A stretch of 64,000 bases of DNA from Micromonospora fulviviridis (lineage in GTDB: Bacteria > Actinomycetota > Actinomycetes > Mycobacteriales > Micromonosporaceae), in contig NZ_BMRA01000002.1 of the NCBI RefSeq assembly GCF_014648395.1, positions 680,732 through 744,731 of the forward strand. The letters are read 5' to 3'. The stretch's first letter is position 1; every line of letters starts with the position of its first letter. The notes below the pieces were generated by a model, which was not told the DNA's origin, ran no database searches, and saw only the letters and a program-made list of their open reading frames with translations. Shown here in pieces: positions 1 through 8,708 of the stretch. The translations under genes were made by a program, and so were the position numbers.

Positions 1-302
1 CGCGGGGCCGTGGCCGGCGGCGACGGGGGAGCCGGTGGGGTCACGGGCGGTGCCGGCTGCTGGGGTACGGATGTCGCGGCTGGACCCGCACCGTAGTACG
101 CCTGCGCGCTTGTCGTCAGGTCGGCAATCGTGGGCGGCGCGGTGGTGGGAGGGTAGGGGTTGCCGGGCCAGGTGGGAGGCGGCGCCGTGGGCTGGGCGTA
201 CCAGGGAGTGTGGCTGGCCCGCCAGCGCAGCCAGGCCGGGTTGATCAGGCAGGCGTGCAGGATGTTGGCAATCCAGCTGGCCAGGACAACGGCGGTTGCC
301 AC
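1..302 (-). CDS. Proline-rich membrane-anchored protein, partial
   Basis: An open frame of about 100 codons runs off the left edge of the window. It begins at a GTG five bases after the stop of the preceding reductase gene on the same strand, so it is probably the next cistron of that operon. The first residues (ATAVVLASWIANILHACLI) form one hydrophobic segment. They are followed by Trp-rich residues and then a low-complexity Pro/Ala/Thr tract. I do not recognise a family. A membrane-tethered protein with a disordered proline-rich tail is all that can be seen, and the rest of the gene is outside the window. Confidence 0.5.
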   Translation of the reverse strand, partial: MATAVVLASWIANILHACLINPAWLRWRASHTPWYAQPTAPPPTWPGNPYPPTTAPPTIADLTTSAQAYYGAGPAATSVPQQPAPPVTPPAPPSPPATAP

Positions 303-307
303 GCTGC

Positions 308-1338
308 TCAGCGCACTCTGCTGGTCGGCGCGTCACTCCGCTCCCCCGGCTCAGCGAGCGGATCATGGGAGAACGCCGGCACGAGGGTCAGCCAGTCGTG
401 GGCCTGCTGAAGCTTGTCGAGAGTGATCGCGTCGTACAGGCTCGCCACGTCACGGCTTCCCACGATCAGCGTCACGTGCCGACTGTCCGGGGCGGCCGCG
501 ACCTGCTCGACGATCGCGCGCAGCGGCGCGCCAGCCCGGTGCCGCCGGCGATCAGCAGCAAGTCCCCGTCGTGCAGGCTCAGCCCGGTGTCCGTTGGCGG
601 GCCGAGGTAGAGCAGCTCTTTGGGGCGGACCTGATGGACCAGGCTGGTGGAGACGGCGCCGCCGCGGACCGCGCGGACGTGCAGCTCGAGGGTGCCGTCC
701 GGGCGCGGCGCGTTTGCCGGGCACAGCCAGCGCCACCGGCCGGGCCGGCGCGGCGTGCAGACCGGCACCGCCTGGCCGGGCCGGTAGGGCAGCCGCCTCC
801 AGGGCCGTACCGTGATGACGGCGACCCCGTCGCAGGCCGGGTCGTGGTCGAGCACCTCGACCGGCCACCAGGCCGGGCCGTCCCCCGCTGTTGTGGCTGC
901 CGACTCGACTTCCTGCCAGGGCACGGTGGTCCGTAGCGCGTCGTCGATGACCGTCTGGTGCTCTGGTCGCAGGCCGTAGCGGCGGTGCGCGCGGCCCAGG
1001 ACGCTCAGCAGCGCCAGCTTCTCGGAACGGTCCGGCCGGTCGGTGAGCCGGCGCAGGGTGGCCTCGATCAGCGGGGCGTCCCGCTCGGGCAGCAGGCCCG
1101 GGCAGCGGTCCTCGACCTCCTCCCAGAACGAGCGCCGCCGCAGGTAGCTCTCCGCGCGGCGCTGCTCAGCCTCCGACCAACCGAGATACGGCAGGTCCGC
1201 GTTGGTGGCCAATGCTCTTGCAACCTGTTCCGTCGGCCGGTCCCGGTCCACGCCGATCAGGTACGGGGACAGCTCCGCGTCCGCAGCGACCAGACTGAGC
1301 CAACGGGCGACCGCCTCGGGTGTCTCCTGTTCCGTCAC
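308..1338 (-). pseudogene. Flavohaemoprotein-like globin/ferredoxin reductase, frameshifted
   Basis: The gene starts at GTG 1338, which overlaps the stop of the upstream small gene (GTGA). The N-terminal half resembles the globin domain of flavohaemoproteins, with a likely proximal His in LGRAHRRYGL. It is followed by a ferredoxin-reductase-type FAD domain (YRPGQAV, then GGAVSTSL) and an NAD-binding start, LLLIAGGTGLA. Near 524-534 the frame breaks inside a GCGCG run. The natural continuation (PLRAIVEQ, then HVTLIVGSRDVASLYD) lies in another frame and ends at 308. Restoring the frame gives about 344 aa, a normal length for a two-domain reductase. The break is either a real inactivating indel (two extra or one missing base) or a sequencing error. 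Such proteins transfer electrons from NAD(P)H through FAD, for example to haem for NO detoxification; the substrate here is unknown. Confidence 0.7.
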
Positions 1339-1544
1339 GCCGGCTCCCCGAACTGCTCCCCCTTTAGGCCCGCGGCGTGGGTCCAGCGGGCCAGGCGACA
1401 CGGGTACGGGACGCGTTCGCTGCGGCACAGCTGGCCCTGCGGCCAAGGCCCGAGGGCGTGGACGCGGGCCGCGTGGGCGGCGAAGGCCAGGTCCTCGTCG
1501 GTGATCGGGGTGAGCACGGGAAAGTCGGGGAGTACGGCGGACAT
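1335..1544 (-). CDS. Small conserved-looking protein, 69 aa
   Basis: Starts at ATG 1544, and its stop overlaps the GTG of the reductase gene by four bases, so the two are translationally coupled. The peptide begins SAVLPDFPVLTPITDEDL and contains several Trp, His, Arg and a single Cys (GQLCRSERVPYPC gives a Cys pair nine residues apart). The longer upstream frame to 1664 looks non-coding (Arg/Pro rich), which is why I chose the internal ATG. No family is recognised. Its tight coupling to a flavohaemoprotein-like reductase suggests an accessory role, but that is only context. Confidence 0.6.
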   Translation of the reverse strand: MSAVLPDFPVLTPITDEDLAFAAHAARVHALGPWPQGQLCRSERVPYPCRLARWTHAAGLKGEQFGEPA

Positions 1545-1783
1545 CGGCAGGCGCCTCCGGCGGTGGGATGCGTGGAGTGGCGCCGGGGCGGGCGGGGACG
1601 GCCGCTGCCGTACGGGGGAACGACGCGGCCGGAGCCCAGCACCCGCCCCGGGCCATGCGTTCACCCTGGTCAGCCACTCGAACTCACAACATGACTACGC
1701 ACTGCACCTCAGCCGTAACTGTGCTGCACGTGATGGAGCTAGGCTGCCCGAGAACTGATCTCAACGTGACCTGAGGCGGCACG

Positions 1784-2803
1784 ATGACGACCGTGCACCG
1801 GTGGACCGGCCTGGAAACGCGAGCTCTGCGCCAAGCCCTACGAATGAGCATCCGGGACTTCTCGGCGCACCTCGGCGTTGCTGAACGGACAGTGTCAAAA
1901 TGGGAAGCCGGGCAGGAAGCGGTGTGCCCGCGACCTGAGATGCAAGCCGCCCTCGATACAGCGCTGAGCAAGGCGGGTGAGGACGTCCACGACCGGTTCA
2001 CGGTCGTGCTCCGCGCAAACGAGTCAGGTCCCGTCACTGGTGCTGCCCAGCCAGACCTCGGCACGCTTGCGCGCCGGCGGGTGGCCGGCGCCCGTGCCGC
2101 CACCGCCCTGACTCCCGACGAATTCGCCCAACTGCTCGCTTCAGCCCTCGGCTGGCGCCCGAACGGCGAGGCGGTCCTGCGCTGGGAGAGCAGCGAAACC
2201 CCGCCCGGCGACGTCATGCTCGCGCTCAACATGCTTGACCGGCAAGCCGCGCCGCAGCCGTCCGATGCGCTTGCCGGTTTGACAGCCGTCTACCCGAGCC
2301 GGTCCCAGCTCTCTGCGCACCTACCGCCGGATCAGCTGCTCGACAGCGCCCAGGACATCCGGGCGGTCGGCCTGTCGCTCAACATGCTGTGCCAGGGCTA
2401 CGCCGACCGCCGCTGGCAGGCACTACTCGCGAACGGTGCCCGAGTCCGATGCCTATTCCTCGATCCGGCCGGCTCGGCGATCCAAGCCCGGGAGGTGGAG
2501 GAAGGGTTCCCGGCTGGTCAGCTCTCGGCTCTGACGAAGCTCAACATGGAAACGTTGCTACGAGTGCGCGACCGGCTGCCTGCCGACATGCAGGACAGCA
2601 TGAACCTCGCGACTTACGACGAGACCCTTCGCTTCAACATCGTTTTGGTGGACGATCTGTGTGTGGCGCAGCCCTACCTTGCGGACAGCCGAGGTATCGA
2701 CTCTCCCGCCTTCGTCATTGGCCGAGATCAGGCGGGGACAGGGTTGTACCCGGTGTTTGAGCAGGTCTTCGAGTCACAGTGGCAGCGGCGGCGGATGCTG
2801 TGA
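1784..2803 (+). CDS. XRE-family regulator with C-terminal DUF5919-like domain
   Basis: 339 aa, with a GAGG Shine-Dalgarno-like sequence eight bases before the ATG. Residues about 10-45 form a lambda-repressor-type helix-turn-helix (RMSIRDFSAHLGVAERTVSKW). A second, weaker XRE-like region follows (TPDEFAQLLASALGW to AVLRWESS, about 107-145). The C-terminal ~170 residues (ALAGLTAVYPSRSQL, LLDSAQDIRAVGLSLNML, VRCLFLDPAGSA) resemble DUF5919, a phospholipase-D-like or sensor fold common behind XRE domains in actinomycetes. The gene is divergent from the reductase operon across about 240 bp. It is followed with a GTGA overlap by an inositol-monophosphatase-family gene, and the two recur together as a regulator/phosphatase pair (family knowledge). 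The ligand is unknown. Confidence 0.85.
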   Translation: MTTVHRWTGLETRALRQALRMSIRDFSAHLGVAERTVSKWEAGQEAVCPRPEMQAALDTALSKAGEDVHDRFTVVLRANESGPVTGAAQPDLGTLARRRVAGARAATALTPDEFAQLLASALGWRPNGEAVLRWESSETPPGDVMLALNMLDRQAAPQPSDALAGLTAVYPSRSQLSAHLPPDQLLDSAQDIRAVGLSLNMLCQGYADRRWQALLANGARVRCLFLDPAGSAIQAREVEEGFPAGQLSALTKLNMETLLRVRDRLPADMQDSMNLATYDETLRFNIVLVDDLCVAQPYLADSRGIDSPAFVIGRDQAGTGLYPVFEQVFESQWQRRRML

Positions 2804-3606
2804 GCGAATACCGTAACCTGCTGCCGATCGCAGAGGAAGCCGTGATGCGTGCGTCCGAGGCGATGCGACGGCGGCCAGCAGGCGCTCTGACGGTGAAGGG
2901 TGACCGCGATGTGGCCTCGGAACTGGACTACGCGATCGAACGAGAGGTCCGGGCGTTCCTGGTCACGGAGACGCCAGAGATCGGGTTCCTCGGCGAGGAA
3001 GAAGGACGGGTCGGCTCGGCCGAGATGCAGTGGGTCCTTGATCCGATCGACGGCACGGCAAACTTCGTACGCGGCCTGCCCATGTGTGCCGTCTCACTCG
3101 CACTCGTGAACGGGAGCGAGGCGGTCCTCGGCGTGATCGATTTGCCCTTCCTCGGATCTCGATTCACCGCCGCCAAGAGCGACGGCGCCTACGCGAACGG
3201 TCAAGCGATCAGCGCAAGCAGCACCAGCCGCCTGAGCGACGCCATCGTCGCAGTTGGCGACTACGCGGTGGGCCCGGACGCCGAGCCCAGGAACCGCTTA
3301 CGACTCGCCCTGGCAGCTCAGCTCGCCGCTGAGGTACAGCGGGTACGGATGACGGGCAGCGCCGCACTCGACCTGGTATGGCTCGCCGAGGGCCGGCTGG
3401 ACGCCGCACTCACCCTGTCGAACCATGCCTGGGACATGGCGGCAGGAGTTGTCATCGCGCGGGAAGCGGGAGCGGTTGTCATCGACCAAGACGGTGCGAT
3501 TCATGACGTCGACTCGACTGTCACTCTCGCGGTCGCACCTTTGCTTGCGGAGGCTGTCCTCGCGACTTACCACCAGGCCGCCTCGATGGCGACGGGCAAT
3601 CAATAA
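2800..3606 (+). CDS. Inositol monophosphatase family protein
   Basis: 268 aa. I chose GTG 2800 because it overlaps the regulator's stop (GTGA) and gives a normal family N-terminus; an in-frame GTG at 2779 is also possible. The Mg-dependent phosphatase signatures are all present: GEEEG (metal-binding Glu), the motif DPIDGTANFVRG, and the C-terminal WDMAAGVVIAREAGAVV. The family hydrolyses phosphomonoesters such as inositol-1-phosphate, histidinol phosphate or 3'-phosphoadenosine phosphate. The substrate cannot be told from the sequence. Translational coupling to the XRE/DUF5919 gene suggests the regulator controls it or senses its product. Confidence 0.88.
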   Translation: MSEYRNLLPIAEEAVMRASEAMRRRPAGALTVKGDRDVASELDYAIEREVRAFLVTETPEIGFLGEEEGRVGSAEMQWVLDPIDGTANFVRGLPMCAVSLALVNGSEAVLGVIDLPFLGSRFTAAKSDGAYANGQAISASSTSRLSDAIVAVGDYAVGPDAEPRNRLRLALAAQLAAEVQRVRMTGSAALDLVWLAEGRLDAALTLSNHAWDMAAGVVIAREAGAVVIDQDGAIHDVDSTVTLAVAPLLAEAVLATYHQAASMATGNQ

Positions 3607-3614
3607 CCCTCGGA

Positions 3615-3648
3615 CTGCGGCCCGACCGTTGGACACCCCGGACCGCAG
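3615..3648. terminator. Hairpin between convergent genes
   Basis: Arms CTGCGGCCCG (3615-3624) and CGGACCGCAG (3639-3648) pair over 10 bp with one mismatch around a 14-base loop. It lies between the phosphatase gene (+) and the helicase gene (-), so it could serve both. There is no U tract, as is common in high-GC actinomycetes. Confidence 0.5.
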
Positions 3649-3691
3649 CGTCACCCATTCCGCCGTGCGCGACGCCGGGAATTCTTGACTG

Positions 3692-6598
3692 TCACAGTCT
3701 TCTTCCTCGTCTGAGCGATCCGTCGCACGACAGACACTCATAGCGCACGTCCGGCGCTCCTCGGCGAGGCAGCTCCAAGCGGACGAGCATCCGTTGGCAG
3801 CGCCCGCATTCGTCGCCGAGCTGGCCAGTGCCCGGTACCGCCGCCGATCGCCTCCGACGCTGAGTGCGACGCACCAGGTCGGCGAACCCGGGGCTCTCTG
3901 TGCGTAGAACGACCCCCGGATCGGAGCCGAGGAGTGATGCCCCAGCCGACCAGACGATGTCGCCTACCACGGCGCTGGACTCCAAGATCGGAGTGCAGGG
4001 ACGAATATTGACGCCTTCGCGTCTGGCGTGAAGCGCCTCCGCTGGCAGATACCCGTCTCCGTCTGGCTCCACCCAGATCGTGTTCGACTGAATTTCGCCG
4101 TGGGCTGCCGGTAGCGACCGCAGGGCCGGCAGGAGTTTCGGCAGACCGACCAGCGGAGCGGACGGTAGCCACATGTCGACGGCGGTGGCATTGGCGATGT
4201 CCTCGCGCAGCCGCGGCAGCACCTCCGTGGATGGGACGTGCTCCGTGGTCCCGTCGGAGAGATCGACTGCCTCCTGCCAGGACAGGTGGACCGCCTGGTC
4301 GAGCAGGTGGGCGAAGAACCGCCACAGCGGGTCGGCGGACGAGCCGGTGCGGTGCAGCTGATCGAACGCGCCCACCACGACGAGGTGATCCTTCGCCCGG
4401 CTGGCCGCCACGTTGAGCAGGCGCGTTCCGGTGCTGTCCGGATCAAGATCGGTGAACCAGGAATGAAGTTTGGCCACGCCACGTCCTGTGTCCACCGTGT
4501 CGTAGACGACGATGTCGCGCTCGCCGCCCTGAAAGCGGTGCACCGTTGAGGACGCCCACCCGTCCAAGCCAAAGTCGATCAGCAGCGACTCCAGCAGCCG
4601 CGCCTGCGCCGTGAATGGGGTGATCATCGCCAAGTCGCGGGTCAGGGTGGTGGCGCTGCCAAGTAATGCGGCGATCACCTGCGCATGCATGAGGTTGTAC
4701 CGCGAGGTGCTGCCCTGCCGGCGGGCGGTGCGGGCGGCAAGCCGTGAAGTGTCCAGTGCCACCAGTTCGCCGCTGGCCCAGCGAATTCGGCTGCGCCGTT
4801 CGCGTACGAGGACCGTGTCGTCGGTGATGAGGGGGCTCTCCCGGTAGAAGGCCGTGCTGACGACGTGGCCGATGGCGGGACGCATCCGGTACTGCGCGGT
4901 CAGCGCCGCGAGCCGATCCGGGAGGTGGCCCTCCTTGATGACGGCACGCGCTACGCCGGCCTTCTCGAAGGGACCTTTGTGCAGCCACTCCCGCGCGGCG
5001 GGCGTGTCGGCGACGGCTACCGGCGGAAGCTGCCGGAAATCGCCGGCGATGACGGTGTGCCCGTGCCCGGTGCCGGCTACCAGCATGGCCAGCACAGCGG
5101 TGGTCATACTCGCCTCGTCGAGCACCACCACGTCGAACGTCAATTCCTTGAGGGTGTCAAGGACAGTCTGGTGAGCGGTGGCGGCCACGACCGTCGCCTC
5201 GCGGCAGATCTTGCGGCGAAACTGCAGCAGGAGGCGATCCAGCCCCTCTGCCAGCGACGCAAGTTCAGCCGCCTTGCTCTCCAGCTCGGAACGCCTCTGC
5301 TGCTGCTCATCGGTGAGCGGTCCCTTGACGCGCCGCAGCTCGGCCAGATCATGCCGCGCCTGTTGCAGCCGTTGCCCGACGTCCACACGCTCGGCGGCAA
5401 GCACGGCACCGCGTTGCGCGGCGACGACGTCAACCAGGACGGTGCCGCCGGCGGGGTGGTTCAGAAGCTTGTCGGTCGGCTGGCCAAGCCGGACGACCGC
5501 TCCGTTTTCGGCAAGCTGCGGCGCACGGTCGAACAACGAGGTGACCGCCACGTCCAGCGCCGCGTTCGTGGGCGCAGCCAGCAGCACCCGCTTGCCCCGC
5601 GCCGCCAGAGCGGCAACCAGGGCCGAGATCGTCGTGGTCTTGCCCGTGCCGGGTGGTCCCCACAGCCAGGTGACTCCATGCGTGAGGGCCAGCTCGACGG
5701 CTCGGCGCTGGCCCTCGTTGAGCCGCTCGACCTCGCCGGACCCCAGCCGTACCTCAGCGGGTGGCGAGGTCGGCGTGGCGGCCGGCTTCTCGGGCGTAAC
5801 GGCTGTCAACGCTGCCGCAGCATCAAAGCCGGGACCGCCGTCGATCAGCTCCCACAGCCGCCTGCTCTGGGCGCTCAACAGCCATGACATGTCGAGCCGC
5901 AGCGTCGCTTCGCGCGTGACCGGCGCGTCCGACGGCAACGAGAGGGTGACAACCGCGCCGAACACCGAGATCACCTCGACCTCGATCTGCAGATCCTGAA
6001 CGATCAGCAGGCCACTGGTCCCCTCAGCGGTACCGATCTCGCTCTGCGCCTCGAAGCGCACCAACCGCCGCGTGGCGGTCTGGCCCGTCTCTTGACCATC
6101 CATGAGCGGCACATCCGTCTCGGTGCGGCGGCTGGTGACCTTCGCCAGCTCGTCGGCCAGCGCCCGGGATGCACCCCGCGCCACTTCGTTCCAGCCGGCC
6201 GGCACCGGCCCGACCGGCGGTACGGGTTCCGGCGTCCCCAGTCCGACCGAATCCGCCAGCCGCTGTACCTGCGCGTCCGCGCGCCGTGCCACACGATCCT
6301 GCGTCGGCGGACCCGCCTTGGTTCGTTGCGCCGGCAATCCGGGCCCCAGAACACCCGCCGAAGCTGACCCAGCGGCCTCGCAACGTTCGTTGACCGCTGC
6401 CGCCCACCCCCTCGGTACCCAGAGGTCGCCGCGAAGATCGGCCAAGCCGTGGATACGGCATGTCTCCCACAGCACGCCCACGTCCACGCGAATTCCAGCC
6501 TGATGCAAGCTCGTGATCAGCTCGTCCTGGGACACCGGACCAGCCTCCAGCGCCCGCTGCACGACCTTCACGAGTCTCCTGGGCTGGCCGCTGGCCAT
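3692..6598 (-). CDS. UPF1/DNA2-like superfamily 1 helicase with zinc ribbon
   Basis: 968 aa from ATG 6598, which has TGGAGG six bases upstream (a TTG two codons earlier is less likely). The N-terminus looks like a winged helix (LVKVVQRALEAGPVSQDEL). A P-loop GPPGTGKTTTISAL lies near residue 311 and Walker B VVVLDEASM near 488. Motif IV/V elements AQYRMRPAI and VHRFQGGERDIVVYDTVDTG and motif VI LLNVAASRAKDHLVVVG complete an SF1B-type helicase. After residue about 750 there is a PLD-like or unclassified region. The extreme C-terminus carries CGRC...CLSC, a Cys4 zinc ribbon. The protein should be an ATP-driven nucleic-acid translocase. It sits at the edge of the defence-type island, and similar stand-alone helicases are frequent in such islands. 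Its function here is not known. Confidence 0.85.
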   Translation of the reverse strand: MASGQPRRLVKVVQRALEAGPVSQDELITSLHQAGIRVDVGVLWETCRIHGLADLRGDLWVPRGWAAAVNERCEAAGSASAGVLGPGLPAQRTKAGPPTQDRVARRADAQVQRLADSVGLGTPEPVPPVGPVPAGWNEVARGASRALADELAKVTSRRTETDVPLMDGQETGQTATRRLVRFEAQSEIGTAEGTSGLLIVQDLQIEVEVISVFGAVVTLSLPSDAPVTREATLRLDMSWLLSAQSRRLWELIDGGPGFDAAAALTAVTPEKPAATPTSPPAEVRLGSGEVERLNEGQRRAVELALTHGVTWLWGPPGTGKTTTISALVAALAARGKRVLLAAPTNAALDVAVTSLFDRAPQLAENGAVVRLGQPTDKLLNHPAGGTVLVDVVAAQRGAVLAAERVDVGQRLQQARHDLAELRRVKGPLTDEQQQRRSELESKAAELASLAEGLDRLLLQFRRKICREATVVAATAHQTVLDTLKELTFDVVVLDEASMTTAVLAMLVAGTGHGHTVIAGDFRQLPPVAVADTPAAREWLHKGPFEKAGVARAVIKEGHLPDRLAALTAQYRMRPAIGHVVSTAFYRESPLITDDTVLVRERRSRIRWASGELVALDTSRLAARTARRQGSTSRYNLMHAQVIAALLGSATTLTRDLAMITPFTAQARLLESLLIDFGLDGWASSTVHRFQGGERDIVVYDTVDTGRGVAKLHSWFTDLDPDSTGTRLLNVAASRAKDHLVVVGAFDQLHRTGSSADPLWRFFAHLLDQAVHLSWQEAVDLSDGTTEHVPSTEVLPRLREDIANATAVDMWLPSAPLVGLPKLLPALRSLPAAHGEIQSNTIWVEPDGDGYLPAEALHARREGVNIRPCTPILESSAVVGDIVWSAGASLLGSDPGVVLRTESPGFADLVRRTQRRRRSAAVPGTGQLGDECGRCQRMLVRLELPRRGAPDVRYECLSCDGSLRRGRRL

Positions 6599-6749
6599 AC
6601 ACAACCTCCAGAAACAGGCGCTGGCCGGCTCGTCAACGACATGATCGGGCCAGGAGCGGGGTGATGGAGCAATGACGCTAACCGCACCGTGCCGTCGCGT
6701 GGGTGCCGCCTCGCGTACAAGATCTTTTACCGATCCGAAGGATGTGGCG

Positions 6750-7392
6750 GCCCGGCGGAACCGCGCGGGGACATCTGGCTCCGGTTCGTCATGATCGACG
6801 ACCCGTGCAGAGCATGGTCTCTTCGAAAGTCGACGGCTTGGCGCAGGTGCTCGCCGGCCTGGCGGAGACCCGACAGGTCATCGTCTTCACCCACAACAAC
6901 CGGCTACCCGAGGCGGTACGCCGGCTGCGCATAGGGGCCACCATCTGGGCCGCTACCCGCCGCGACGAGTCCGTGATCGAGATCCGGAAGAACAGCGACC
7001 CGATCGAGCGATACCTGAGCGAGGCCGCCTCGATCCTCAAGGCCGAGGAACTGGCCGAGACTGCGCGGTCCCCTTGGTGGCCGGCTGCTGCCGCTCAGCG
7101 CTGGAAGCAGCCTGCCACGAGCGCATCCGACGCGAGCGCATCAGTCGCGGGGAACGGCATGGCGGTGTGGAGGAGCTCATCGAGAAGGCGATGACGCTGA
7201 ACCAGGTCACGGCCCTGGCCCTTCTTCGGCGACATGCACGAGGGCGGCAAGATGCTCAGCCGGCTGAACAAATTCGGCGGATGGGCCGGTGACGTGTTCC
7301 AGGCCTGCAAGCAGGGGGCGCACAAGCCCGGGATGTTCGATCTCGAGGTGCTCGTACGGGACACCCGCCGGCTCGCCGAGCAGCTGCGATGA
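6750..7392 (+). pseudogene. Remnant of SMC/AAA-type ATPase C-terminus
   Basis: Fragments of one protein are spread over three frames. RFVMIDDP is a Walker B-like motif. After a missing base at about 6804 comes VQSMVSSKVDGLAQVL and QVIVFTHNNRLPEAVRRL, typical of the D-loop/H-loop end of ABC/SMC-like ATPases. After a second break near 7073 comes SALEAACHERIRRERI and KAMTLNQVTALAL. After a third near 7222 comes FGDMHEGGKML to the stop at 7390-7392. No Walker A or coiled-coil portion precedes it, so the gene is also 5'-truncated. Several independent indels in about 650 bp point to genuine decay rather than a single sequencing error. The next gene starts in an ATGA overlap, which marks the old operon structure. 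Confidence 0.65.
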
Positions 7393-7788
7393 CCGAGACC
7401 GCGACTCTGTCTCAAAGCTGCCTCGACGCGGCCGACCAGCTGCTGACCAGCGTCGTGCGCGGCACACGTGGCGCATGGCCGGGCTTGCGCCCGGCTGCTC
7501 CGGCTGGCATTGGAGGCGGCGATGGACGACTACTGGAGGCGGCTTCATCCCGAAGTCGCTGGCATGCGTGCCCCGTCGCCGCAGTTCCTGATCCTCGACC
7601 GCTATGCTGGCCGGCACATCGCCGGCCGGGCCGGTTACGCCTGGTCAGCACTGTCCCGCGCGGGTCACCACCACTGCTACGAGCTCGGCCTCATCGCTGG
7701 GGAGCTTCGCCGGCTACGGGAAATCGTGGGCGCAGTAATCAATGACCTCGCTACGCAGACGGAACCGCAACCGAAGGCTGACGCCTGA
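7389..7788 (+). pseudogene. Decayed small partner gene of the ATPase remnant
   Basis: Begins at ATG 7389, overlapping the stop of the ATPase remnant (ATGA). The start frame encodes TETATLSQSCLDAADQLLTS and AWP, then breaks near 7480. The other frame continues ACARLLRLALEAAMDDYW and GYAWSALSRAGHHHCYEL to the stop at 7788. Joined together this is about 132 aa, helical and His/Trp rich. I recall proteins of this look next to the same ATPase type in actinomycetes but cannot name the family. It is probably inactive, like its neighbour. Confidence 0.6.
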
Positions 7789-7895
7789 CGTCCGGTAGCA
7801 GCATGAACCTCACCGCGTGTCATGTGCAGCGGGCCAAGCGTTCGAGGCCTGAGGTGACAGTGCCGTTCACATCCAGGTTTTCATGACGGCCTGAC

Positions 7896-8708
7896 TCAGC
7901 GGCCGGACTTACGAACAGGGGCTGCGCCGTACGTTCCCTGCGGTTGGAGGGATTCGTCCACCGTGTCGATCAACGACCGGACAGCGCCGCTGAAAACTTC
8001 GGTCATCAGCTCAGCCAGCTGCTCGTCATCCAGCGCCTCCAAGCTGACAAGCACGCTCATTCGCCGCAGGCGGAGAGCAGCGACCCGTAGCAGACTGGTG
8101 CGAGCGACCTCGGGATACCGGTCAGCGAACGCGAGGTGGGCACCTGCGATCGCTCGCGCGGTACGAGGGTTGCTCCCGAGTGATGGCCGCTCGAGCAGTC
8201 CGACGGCCTCGTCCTCGAACAGCCTGCCGCCCAGGTCCGCTCCAAGGATGTGAACCCTGTGCCAGAGACGGCGGAACACGTTGCGCGGTTGGCCGAGGAT
8301 TCGTTCATACCTGGGCCGCCTGTCCGGGTTGGGCCATCGCCAGAAGGCAACGTCAGGCAGCAGGACGAGGCTGAGGAAGGACCACACCTCTTCAGATGCC
8401 GCGTCCGCAGGCAGGATCCGCATCTGCCGGTAGAGCTCCCCGGCCAGCTGTCGGTCGAATTGTGTGGCGGCCTGGCGGGACAAGGCTCCGGGCCAGCCGT
8501 TGTCCCGCGCGATTCTGCGAACCAGCTGCTGTAGCTCACTGAGCTGTTCTGCCGCGACCCGGTTCGGCGCCGTGGGATACCAGGTTGCCCGGGTGTGTGT
8601 GGTCTCTGCCTGCGGCGCGAGCTGCACCGGATCCACCGCGGAGTGGGCGTGCAGGAGCTCTTCGGCGATGCCCGCAGGGAGTCGAGGGTAGGCCCAGAGG
8701 ACATTCAC
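7896..8708 (-). CDS. DUF6339-like protein, last gene of left defence operon
   Basis: 270 aa, alpha-helical, no membrane segment. Characteristic stretches are VWSFLSLVLLPDVAFWRW, GQPRNVFRRLWHRVHILG and GSNPRTARAIAG. From memory these match the DUF6339 family, whose function is unknown; I hold that with moderate confidence. Its start overlaps the stop of the upstream gene by four bases. It is the fifth and last gene of a strictly coupled operon (Z1 helicase, DUF4420 nuclease, GHKL ATPase, unknown protein, this protein), so it is expected to be a structural or sensor part of that system. Confidence 0.75.
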   Translation of the reverse strand: MNVLWAYPRLPAGIAEELLHAHSAVDPVQLAPQAETTHTRATWYPTAPNRVAAEQLSELQQLVRRIARDNGWPGALSRQAATQFDRQLAGELYRQMRILPADAASEEVWSFLSLVLLPDVAFWRWPNPDRRPRYERILGQPRNVFRRLWHRVHILGADLGGRLFEDEAVGLLERPSLGSNPRTARAIAGAHLAFADRYPEVARTSLLRVAALRLRRMSVLVSLEALDDEQLAELMTEVFSGAVRSLIDTVDESLQPQGTYGAAPVRKSGR

